From positions 51,918-115,917 of the forward strand of contig NZ_MUKA01000075.1 of the NCBI RefSeq assembly GCF_002150735.1: a stretch of DNA of 64,000 nt. Reading direction: 5' to 3'. The notes beneath the pieces are model-generated. The model was not told the origin of the DNA. It searched no databases and worked only from the letters and a program-made list of their open reading frames with translations. Shown here piece by piece: positions 57,529 through 64,000 of this stretch; within the stretch, counting starts at the first letter, position 1, and the number at the start of each line of letters is the position of its first letter. Origin of the DNA: Streptomyces africanus (GTDB lineage: Bacteria; Actinomycetota; Actinomycetes; Streptomycetales; Streptomycetaceae). A program made the translations under genes and the position numbers.

Positions 57529-57864
57529 GTGCCCGCATATGGCTTTGCGCACCTACGTGACCGCCGTCACCACCCTGACATCCTTGAGTACTTGGAACGC
57601 ATCCAGGACACTCTCGACCCGTTTCACGGCCGTTTCCTGATCCACGGCCCCCCGACCGAGGTGGTGGAGGGGAGCTGGCCGGGCAGCATGGTGCTGATCG
57701 AGTTCCCCGGCCTGGCCGAGGCCCGCGCCTGGTACGCGTCCCCCGCGTATCAGGAGATCCTGCGGCTGCGGACCGACCACATCGACGGGGACGTCGTGCT
57801 GGTCGAGGGCGTCGGTTCTGAGTACGACCCGCGTGAGCGGGCGGAGAAGCTGCGGGGTTTTTGA
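57529..57864 (+). CDS. DUF1330 family protein
   Basis: 111 residues, a dimeric ferredoxin-like fold (AYGFAHLRDRRHHPDILEYL; VLIEFPGLAEARAWYASPAY). The GTG at 57529 follows GAAGGAAGC. Upstream frame runs back through the tRNA and is not coding. These small cytoplasmic proteins have no established function. Confidence 0.85.
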   Translation: MPAYGFAHLRDRRHHPDILEYLERIQDTLDPFHGRFLIHGPPTEVVEGSWPGSMVLIEFPGLAEARAWYASPAYQEILRLRTDHIDGDVVLVEGVGSEYDPRERAEKLRGF

Positions 57865-57963
57865 GGCCAGTGTGACGTCTGTGGGCAATCCAGCGCTTCT
57901 CCAGTGAGGCCGGTCGGCCTCACCAGAGACATTCCCTTGGGGGGACCTTTGACGAGAAGCACC

Positions 57964-58875
57964 ATGCCCAGACGCGTCCTGACCCGGACGGTGGGGGTAG
58001 TCGCGGCGTTGGCCGTCGCGCTCGCGGTCGCGCCGCTGGCGGGCACCGCGCAGGCCTACAGCGCGACGTCGGGAACGCTGAGCTTCAGCGGCGACGCGGG
58101 TGAGCCCATATCCGGCGGTCAGTCGTACGCGTACACGGCCGGCGCGGTCCAGATGTTCGACGTCCAGGGCAGCACGGACGGGAACAGCCTGACCGTCGCG
58201 GTGGACGCCGAGCAGGGCACCCTCTGGCGTCTCAACGTCGCCGCCCCCGACGGTCAGAAGCTGACCGAGGGCACGACGTACACCGGGGCGAAGCAATGGC
58301 CCGACGCCCGGCCGGAGGATCCGGAACTGGCGTTCAGCGGGACCGACAACGGGACCGAGAAGTGGTGCAACACCACCTCCGGTTCCTTCACCATCGAGCA
58401 CATCGCCGTCGGCCCCCACGGCTACGTCAGCGAACTCGATGCCACCTTCGAGCAGTACTGCAACGGCTCGACGGTGCCCTTGCGCGGTGCGGTGCACGCG
58501 GTCATGCCCGAACCCCCGGCCGAACTCGCCATGGGGATGACCACCGACCCCGCGGGCACGGTGGACGTCCCGGAGGGGCGGATCACCGTCGGCGGCACCG
58601 TGACATGCAACAAGCCCGCGAGCGTCTCGCTCGCCGGCCAGGTCTTCCAGATCCAGAAAAAGGGGACGCCGGGCGCGTCCTACCAGACGACCGTGGCCTG
58701 CACGCCGGGTGCGCCCGTTCCGTGGTCGGTCACCCTGACCAGCCAGGAGCCCGGCACCGCGTTCCAGCCCGGTACCGCGACGATCCGCAGCAGGGCCCGA
58801 GCGGATGACCGGGACTACCCGGTGACGGTCGACACCGGACAGCAGGAAGCACAGGTCACGCTCTCCAGGGGCTGA
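57964..58875 (+). CDS. Secreted protein of unknown function
   Basis: 303 residues. A signal peptide (VGVVAALAVALAVAPLAGTA, cleavage near AQA-YS) is followed by beta-rich sequence with five cysteines and no membrane anchor, so it is probably released or wall-associated. The ATG at 57964 is used; a TTG at 57949 stands at a better distance from GGGGGGACC and is a real alternative. I do not recognise the family. Confidence 0.7.
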   Translation: MPRRVLTRTVGVVAALAVALAVAPLAGTAQAYSATSGTLSFSGDAGEPISGGQSYAYTAGAVQMFDVQGSTDGNSLTVAVDAEQGTLWRLNVAAPDGQKLTEGTTYTGAKQWPDARPEDPELAFSGTDNGTEKWCNTTSGSFTIEHIAVGPHGYVSELDATFEQYCNGSTVPLRGAVHAVMPEPPAELAMGMTTDPAGTVDVPEGRITVGGTVTCNKPASVSLAGQVFQIQKKGTPGASYQTTVACTPGAPVPWSVTLTSQEPGTAFQPGTATIRSRARADDRDYPVTVDTGQQEAQVTLSRG

Positions 58876-58886
58876 TCCGTTGAAGA

Positions 58887-58918
58887 AGGCCCGGCGGCTC
58901 CGAGGAGCCGCCGGGCCT
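58887..58918. terminator. Bidirectional terminator
   Basis: A 14-bp perfect stem (58887-58900 with 58905-58918), CGAG loop, between convergent secreted-protein genes. Confidence 0.85.
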
Positions 58919-58949
58919 GTACGCGGGTCGCCGGGACGTTCCGGTGCTG

Positions 58950-59315
58950 TCAGCGCTGCAGCGGAGTGAGATGGTCCGTCGGGTCGCCGTCGGCGTCGTC
59001 GCCGGTGCAGTCGGCGGTGGGTGACGCCGTCGTGTCCGCGAGCGGGCGGTGGCGGCAGCCGGGGGACTTGCCGTGGGCCTCGGCGTGGATGCGCTGCTTC
59101 ATCGTGGGGGGCAGGGCCTTGGCGTAGGACAAGGACCTGAGGGCGGCCGTCACCGGTGCCGTCCGCTGCTGCGGGATGAGCGCGCTGTTGCGCTCCGGCT
59201 CGTCCTGCGGTACCGCCGCCGCGGCGGTCGTGGTGACGAATCCGAGCGCCGTGCACAGCGCGAGGAAGGCGGTGACGATGGCGGTCCACAGGTTCATGAC
59301 CTTGTTCCGGGCCAT
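58950..59315 (-). CDS. Small exported protein (DUF6344-like)
   Basis: 121 residues. A signal or anchor helix (VMNLWTAIVTAFLALCTALG, about 6-25) is followed by a short hydrophilic part with two cysteines. The ATG at 59315 follows GAGGGG. The N-terminal pattern matches a family of short Streptomyces proteins; the DUF number is from memory. Function unknown. Confidence 0.65.
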   Translation of the reverse strand: MARNKVMNLWTAIVTAFLALCTALGFVTTTAAAAVPQDEPERNSALIPQQRTAPVTAALRSLSYAKALPPTMKQRIHAEAHGKSPGCRHRPLADTTASPTADCTGDDADGDPTDHLTPLQR

Positions 59316-59652
59316 AACCCCTCACTTTCGGGTTGGGCGATTTGCGTACTTTCCTCATGATGTGTATGAGGGCCGAGAAGTGGTGGACCGACGCCCGTGG
59401 CGCATCGATGTTCAGATGAACACCACCCGAATGGGCGCAAGAGGGGCGAAAAGCTGAGAAACTAGGAGGAGAGGGGTCGAAGTAACCGTCTGTCGGCGTG
59501 TGATCACTCTCCGGCCGGACCGGTGGGCTCCGCTTCTATCGCTGTGTCCCGGGCGGGAGTTGAGGTCCGACGCAGGTCACCGATCGGTATCGGTCGGTGT
59601 GTATAGTCGGGCGCCAGAGGTCCCCTACGTCAAGGAAAGACGAGGTCGCGCG
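59316..59652. other. Intergenic region before the DLW-39 gene
   Basis: 337 bp without a supported gene. A TATAGT (59602-59607) preceded by repeated CGGT motifs is a possible -10 for the next gene; no clear -35. Confidence 0.45.
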
Positions 59653-59781
59653 GTGAAGAAGCTTCTCCTGGTCGCACTGGCCGCCATCGGCGGGCTCCTC
59701 GTGTACCGCCAGATCCAGGCGGATCGCGCCGAGCAGGATCTGTGGACGGAGGCGACTGACTCCGTGCCCACGGGTTCGTGA
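59653..59781 (+). CDS. DLW-39 family small protein
   Basis: 42 residues: one hydrophobic helix (KKLLLVALAAIGGLLVYRQI) then the invariant DLW in AEQDLWTEAT. This matches the actinobacterial DLW-39 family, found near gyrA and the tRNA genes. The GTG at 59653 follows GACGAGG. Function unknown; probably a single-pass membrane peptide. Confidence 0.85.
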   Translation: MKKLLLVALAAIGGLLVYRQIQADRAEQDLWTEATDSVPTGS

Positions 59782-59948
59782 GTCACGACATCCCAAAGCG
59801 AGCACACCCCGGCCGCCTCGCGGTCGGGGTTTCGTGTGTGTGCCCGGACGGCGGGGCGGTGGACGCGGCGGCGGGGCAGGATGGGCCACGGTTCCACGGT
59901 TCGAGGATGCACGGCGGTTCTGCGGTCCGGTGACGTGAGGGGTGGCCC

Positions 59949-61307
59949 GTGAGGGGACGGTGTCGTACGGCGTGGGGGCGCGCGGGCGCGTGGCGCGGTC
60001 GGCGTCCGCCGGTGGGCGTGCGCCTGGGCGCTGTGGCGGTGGTGCTGGGTACGACGGCTGCCGTGGCGCCCGGACCGGCCGCCCTGGCCGCCGCCGGGGC
60101 GTCGGGTACGGCGCAGTCGCCGAGCCCGTACGCCTTCGCCGATGACGCCCGCAGTATCAAAGGAGCGAGGAGTACCGCCGACGCCGTGGTGCTGACGCCC
60201 GGCACGGCCTACAAGAGCTCCCTCCCGAGCAGCGGCAAGGTCAGCTACAGCCTCCAGCTCGACGCCACGTCGAACGCGTACGTCTCCGTCACCGCCGTCC
60301 CCTCCCCCGGCAGCACCGTCTCCGTCATCGACGGGCTCAAGGTGTCCGTGCAGGACGACGACGGCACCTCCTGTTCCGATGACAGGGCGAGCTTCGGCGC
60401 CGCCCGCAGTCCGCACCCGATCGCGGCGTGGGGCCGACGCGAGATCTCGCCCACCAAACCGCTGTGCCGGGAGGCCGGGACCTACTACGTGACCGTCGAG
60501 CGCGTCGACCCGAAGGGCGAGGGCTCCTCGCCCGGCGCCTGGGACCTGGAACTCGTCGCCATGACGGAGCCTCGGACGGCGAAGACCGGGCCCACCAGCG
60601 CACCCGAGGTGTGGAACTCCGCCTCGCCCCAGCCGCTCCAGGGGGAGGCCGAGGACCGCCGGGGCGGTGCGGGATTCGCCGGGGCGACCCCGCTGGACCA
60701 GGGGGTCTGGCGGGACGACATCCGGCCCGGCCAGACGCTCTTCTACGAGGTGCCGGTCGACTGGGGCCAGCAGCTCCAGGTCACCGCCGACCTGGGCAGC
60801 TCGGCGTCCGGCGGCACCGGCTACACGCCCGACGCGCTGGACCTGGACCTGTACAACCCGGCGCGCGGCCCCGTCGCCGACGTGGGCGTCGGCTACAACG
60901 GCGGCCAGAAGTCCGGCAGCCTGCCTCCCCTGCCGCCGGTCGACCACGCCAACCGCAACGCCGTGATCGGCCAGGTCGGTGCGATGCGCTTCGCCGGCTC
61001 CTACTACCTCGTCGCGCACCTCGCGGAGAGCGTCGCCGACAGCTTCGGGGACGGGCCGTTCCCCATGACCCTGCGGGTCCGGGTGAGCGGGGAGCCGCGC
61101 AGCGGGCCCGACTACGTGGGGGAGTCCGAGCCGAAGGGCGTCTTCGAGGTCTCGGACCAGGACCGGGAGGCCGCGGCCGAAGGCGTGGCCGGGGGTGACG
61201 ACGCCGCGATGCGGGTCGTCGCCGTGGGCGGCATCGGCACCGGGAGCGCGCTGCTGGTGGGGCTCGGGGTGTGGACCGTGGTGGCTCGGCGGAGGAGTAC
61301 CGGCTGA
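59949..61307 (+). CDS. Secreted, C-terminally anchored membrane protein
   Basis: 452 residues. An Arg-rich N-terminus and signal helix (VGVRLGAVAVVLGTTAAVAP) are followed by a beta-rich extracellular region with four cysteines and blocks such as RPGQTLFYEVPVDWGQQL. One C-terminal helix (GIGTGSALLVGLGVWTVV) with RRRSTG follows. The GTG at 59949 follows GAGGGGTGG. It converges on the kinase gene; a sensory partnership is possible but unproven. Confidence 0.75.
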   Translation: MRGRCRTAWGRAGAWRGRRPPVGVRLGAVAVVLGTTAAVAPGPAALAAAGASGTAQSPSPYAFADDARSIKGARSTADAVVLTPGTAYKSSLPSSGKVSYSLQLDATSNAYVSVTAVPSPGSTVSVIDGLKVSVQDDDGTSCSDDRASFGAARSPHPIAAWGRREISPTKPLCREAGTYYVTVERVDPKGEGSSPGAWDLELVAMTEPRTAKTGPTSAPEVWNSASPQPLQGEAEDRRGGAGFAGATPLDQGVWRDDIRPGQTLFYEVPVDWGQQLQVTADLGSSASGGTGYTPDALDLDLYNPARGPVADVGVGYNGGQKSGSLPPLPPVDHANRNAVIGQVGAMRFAGSYYLVAHLAESVADSFGDGPFPMTLRVRVSGEPRSGPDYVGESEPKGVFEVSDQDREAAAEGVAGGDDAAMRVVAVGGIGTGSALLVGLGVWTVVARRRSTG

Positions 61308-61332
61308 CCCGCCGCACTGGTGTCCGCCGGAT

Positions 61333-62835
61333 TCAGATGCGGGTCAGGGCCCAGAACCCTACGGCGTAGCAGGCCAGGGCGAGGAGCAGGAGCGGGACCG
61401 CCACCTTGGCCGGAGGGCCGGGGCGGCGGGGAGGGCGATGTGCTCGGTGCCGTGAAGTGCCCTGGCCGGGCTGAATCACTTGTCCGGGAGGTGGGGCTTG
61501 CGGGGTTTTGGTGGTGTACGGGGCTGTGGAGGTTCCCGTCGGCTGCTGTGCTGCTGGGGGCAGGGGCTGACTGGGATAGCCGACGTGGTTCGGGTACACC
61601 GGGGGAAGCGGCTGCGACGGGGACAGCGGGTCCGTGGGGTCGTAGGGGGAGGAGAAGGCGTGTGCGTCGTGCCCCGGCGTGGGGGAGTTCGTGCCGGTGG
61701 CCTGCGGCGGCGGCAGGTGGAAGCTGCCGGTGTCCGACATGGAGGGCGTCTGAGCAGGGGTGGCCGGCGGGGCGGTGTGCCGGCCGGGGCCGGGCTGCAC
61801 GACCGCGGCGCCTGGGCCCTGCCATGACGCCGACGCGTCTCCCGAGGGGGCGGCGTCCAGCCGGGGCCGTTCCTCCTCAGCCGGACGGTACCGCTCCTCG
61901 TCCGTCGCCGGGCTGGGCGGCTCGCCCTCCCTCGGCCGCAGACCCCGCGCTCTCTCCAGCGGGCCGTCCGGCGCGAACCCCGGGGGCAGCGGGCCGAGTT
62001 GGTCGAAGATCTCGATCAGTTCGTCGTCCGGGCCGGGCTCGGGGAGGAGCTCCGCGGCGGCGGCGAGCGCCTTGCGCGCCCCCGTGGCCGTGCGGAACCG
62101 GGCCTGCGGGTCCGGCTGGAGCAGCATGGCCACCACCTGCCACAGCGGCTCCGGAATGCCCTTGGGCGCTCCGGGAGTTCCGTGCTCGGCGAAGTACTGG
62201 ATGAGCGCCTTGCTGTCCGGCTTGGCGCCTTCCAGGAGATACAGCGCGACCAGGCCTACGGCGAACAGGTCGGCGGGGAAGTCCGGATCCGCGCCCATCA
62301 TCTGCTCGGGCGCGAGATAACCGGGCGTCCCCACCACGAGGTTGGTCTCCGTCAGGCGCGGCTCGCCCAGCCGCATCGCGATGCCGAAGTCGGACAGCCG
62401 CAGCCGCGGCCGGCCCGTACCGGTGGCTTCCAGCAGGATGTTGGCGGGCTTGACGTCGCGGTGCACGACGTCCTCCGCGTGCACCGCTGCCAGCCCCGCC
62501 AGCAGCTGGTCGAGCAGCGTGCAGACGAAGGCCGGCGGCACAGGCCCGTAGTCCCCGACGAGGTGGACCAGTGAGCCGCCCGCGACCAGGTCCATGGTGA
62601 AGAGGACCTTGTCGTCGTCGGCGGCCCAGCTGGTGGGGGCGAGCACATGGGGGTGGTCGATCCGCAGGGCCTGTTCACGGACGAAGCGCAGCAGCGAGTG
62701 CGCGTCGCTCTGGAGCAGGACCTTGGCGGCGACATAGCGGCGGCGGCGGTGGTCCCAGGCACGCCAGACGGCGCCGACCCCTCCGCGTCCGATCGGGTCG
62801 ACCAGTTCGTACCGGCCGGCGAACACCTCACCCAT
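61333..62835 (-). CDS. Tail-anchored Ser/Thr protein kinase
   Basis: 500 residues. The kinase domain (10-275) is complete: IGRGGVGAVW loop, the Lys in AAKVLL, HRDVKPANI, SDFGIAM and YLAPEQ. A Pro-rich cytoplasmic linker of about 200 residues follows, and a single helix (LLLLALACYAVGFWALTRI) lies at the very C-terminus with no extracellular sensor. The ATG at 62835 follows GGGGAGGAG. PknB-type kinases have an external sensor, so this one must sense through partners. Substrates unknown. Confidence 0.9.
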   Translation of the reverse strand: MGEVFAGRYELVDPIGRGGVGAVWRAWDHRRRRYVAAKVLLQSDAHSLLRFVREQALRIDHPHVLAPTSWAADDDKVLFTMDLVAGGSLVHLVGDYGPVPPAFVCTLLDQLLAGLAAVHAEDVVHRDVKPANILLEATGTGRPRLRLSDFGIAMRLGEPRLTETNLVVGTPGYLAPEQMMGADPDFPADLFAVGLVALYLLEGAKPDSKALIQYFAEHGTPGAPKGIPEPLWQVVAMLLQPDPQARFRTATGARKALAAAAELLPEPGPDDELIEIFDQLGPLPPGFAPDGPLERARGLRPREGEPPSPATDEERYRPAEEERPRLDAAPSGDASASWQGPGAAVVQPGPGRHTAPPATPAQTPSMSDTGSFHLPPPQATGTNSPTPGHDAHAFSSPYDPTDPLSPSQPLPPVYPNHVGYPSQPLPPAAQQPTGTSTAPYTTKTPQAPPPGQVIQPGQGTSRHRAHRPPRRPGPPAKVAVPLLLLALACYAVGFWALTRI

Positions 62836-62852
62836 GGCTGTACGTCGCTCCT

Positions 62853-63031
62853 CCCCCTGTGGTCTCCCCCTTTGCTTCCCCCTCGGCGAGCCTGACGACT
62901 CCCCGACGGGCGAAACGACTCCCCGTGGCGTCCCAAAGCCCCCGGGACTGCCCACGCCGCCCCGTGACTCCCCCGATGAGCGATACACGTCCCCCTCGCG
63001 TCGAACGGTCCCCCGTGCGGCACACGCCCCC
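62853..63031 (-). promoter_or_regulatory. Phased G-run leader upstream of the kinase
   Basis: Eleven runs of four or five G (minus strand) at plus-strand starts 62853, 62866, 62878, 62901, 62921, 62939, 62960, 62970, 62991, 63010 and 63027. Most are spaced by about 20 bp. They are in the 281-bp gap between the HTH gene and the kinase start. Confidence 0.6.
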
Positions 63032-63116
63032 TCGTGTCCGCCCGTACCGTGACGCAGCCACCGTCACCTCACCCGAAACCCGGTGCCGAACCCCCTTCGG
63101 CGGCCGGGCGGCGGGG

Positions 63117-63665
63117 TCAGTTCTGGTGGGACTGGTAGTGCGCGACCGCGTCCGACGTGCGGCCGGCCCCGTACACCCGGAGGAACTCGGCGAGTTCCGG
63201 GTGGGTCGGGGCGAGGGTCTCCGCGGCGTCGATGATGTCGCCCGCCGCCGCGACCGAGCGCAGCAGCGACTGGATCTCCCGGACGACGCGCTTGACCGTC
63301 GGCGCCCCCGAACTGCTCGTCGTCTGCGTGGTGTTGCTGAGCACCGAGCCCCCCTGTGACTTCTTGATCTCCTCCATGCGCTCGGTGGCCTCGGCCGCGC
63401 TCACGCTGCCGTCCGCGACCTGCCCCGCCAGGTCCTGCAGCAGCTGCACTCGCTGCACCACAGCGGGGTTGCCGATCTTCGCCCGCTGGCCGCTCATCAG
63501 CTGCGACAACATCGGTGCGGACAGTCCCAGAACCCCCGCGAGACGAGCCTGGTTGAGACCAAGATCGTCGATGAGCTTACGGAAGAGCGCCCCCAGCGGC
63601 TCCCCGTACCAGTTCCGCTGCAGTTCCCGCGCTCTTGCGGTGGCTTCCTGCTGTGCGGCGTCCAT
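63117..63665 (-). CDS. XRE-type helix-turn-helix protein
   Basis: 182 residues. The HTH is LGLNQARLAGVLGLSAPMLS (about 34-53) followed by QLMSGQRAKIGNP. A helical middle and a C-terminal region with IIDAAETLAPTHPELAEFLR follow. The ATG at 63665 is about 15 bases after GGGGAAG, with GGGGAG nearer. It lies upstream of the kinase on the same strand. Target genes unknown. Confidence 0.85.
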   Translation of the reverse strand: MDAAQQEATARARELQRNWYGEPLGALFRKLIDDLGLNQARLAGVLGLSAPMLSQLMSGQRAKIGNPAVVQRVQLLQDLAGQVADGSVSAAEATERMEEIKKSQGGSVLSNTTQTTSSSGAPTVKRVVREIQSLLRSVAAAGDIIDAAETLAPTHPELAEFLRVYGAGRTSDAVAHYQSHQN

Positions 63666-63764
63666 TGCGTCTCCCCATCGCTTCCCCAAGTACGGCGGTT
63701 CGCGGTAGCGAACCACGCCGAGCATCTTACGGAGAGTGGTCGGCGACGGGGACCCCCAATCCTT

Positions 63765-63795
63765 TTGCGGAATCACGGGGGTAACCCGGTACTCT
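63765..63795 (+). promoter_or_regulatory. Candidate promoter of tRNA-Ala
   Basis: TTGCGG (63765-63770), a 19-bp spacer, TACTCT (63790-63795), about 53 bp upstream of the tRNA. Confidence 0.45.
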
Positions 63796-63848
63796 GGTCT
63801 CCGACGCTCGCCGGGACGAGATTTTCTCCGGGCGGATGTTCCTCTTCC

Positions 63849-63921
63849 GGGGCCTTAGCTCAGTTGGTAGAGCGCTGTCTTTGCATGGCAGATGTCAGGG
63901 GTTCGACTCCCCTAGGCTCCA
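63849..63921 (+). tRNA. tRNA-Ala (TGC)
   Basis: 73 nt, all stems fold. The acceptor GGGGCCT pairs with AGGCTCC and includes the G3-T70 wobble that identifies alanine tRNAs. Anticodon loop TTTGCAT. No CCA is encoded, so it needs the Cca enzyme of this window. Confidence 0.97.
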
Positions 63922-63968
63922 CTCTGGAAACCCCTCCGACCTGCGGAAACGTGGTTCGGGGGGCTTTT

Positions 63969-63982
63969 GTTTCACGTGAAAC
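63969..63982. promoter_or_regulatory. parS (perfect)
   Basis: Exact GTTTCACGTGAAAC just downstream of tRNA-Ala. It is the only copy seen on the gyrA side of the origin in this window. Confidence 0.95.
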
Positions 63983-64000
63983 AGCGCGGTGGGGCGGGAG

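Overview
The window is about 64 kb of a high-GC actinobacterial chromosome centred on the replication origin. It almost certainly comes from Streptomyces. The evidence is the very GC-rich third codon positions, GTG starts on many genes, the exact 14-bp Streptomyces ParB site GTTTCACGTGAAAC (14 perfect copies), an oriC made of about 18 degenerate DnaA boxes between dnaA and dnaN, an enlarged low-complexity DnaA domain II, a FemX glycyl-transfer gene, and an ECF-type GGAAT-N18-GTT promoter in front of trxBA.

Layout. Positions 1-8.5 kb hold accessory metabolism and regulators: a LysR fragment, NUDIX, a flavohaemoglobin-like protein, two GNAT genes, a divergent MFS/MarR pair and a serine hydrolase. 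From 8.5 to 13.6 kb is a replication/ribosome block (dnaB, a MATE exporter, rplI-rpsR-ssb-rpsF). From 13.9 to 21 kb are envelope genes (small membrane protein, femX, alanine-racemase-like enzyme, GT87-type glycosyltransferase, class A PBP). From 21.3 to 25.1 kb are a PadR regulator with ino1, an MFS protein and an LppU/SCO3897-type anchored protein. From 25.2 to 36.7 kb is the block shared with mycobacteria: cca, DUF6049, murJ, a pseudokinase, ECF sigma sigM with its zinc-finger anti-sigma, and trxB-trxA. From 36.8 to 43.8 kb is the minus-strand arm parB, parA, rsmG, jag, yidC, yidD, rnpA, rpmH. The origin follows: dnaA, oriC, dnaN, gnd, recF, dciA (DUF721), gyrB, gyrA, DUF3566 and tRNA-Ile. 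From 57.5 to 64 kb are small secreted proteins, a tail-anchored Ser/Thr kinase, an HTH protein and tRNA-Ala.

How it works together. DnaA, its boxes, DnaN, DciA, DnaB, SSB and gyrase are the initiation and elongation machinery. ParA/ParB and the parS cluster organise the newly replicated origin. YidC, Jag, MurJ, FemX and PonA build the envelope. SigM and a predicted SigR-dependent trxBA promoter link envelope and thiol stress.

No mobile element, CRISPR array, rRNA operon or biosynthetic cluster was seen. No wholly new system is evident. The points most worth a second look are a DnaA-trio-like unwinding element beside the last tandem DnaA boxes of oriC, a repetitive Ser/Gly/His/Tyr/Gln-rich segment in DnaA domain II, matched DnaA-box pairs upstream of dnaA and gnd and further boxes by dnaB and parA, parS sites built into terminator-like palindromes or into coding sequence as Val-Ser-Arg-Glu-Thr, and a roughly 20-bp-phased G-run leader in front of the kinase. 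All functional statements are inferred from sequence reading and family knowledge; no database search was run.
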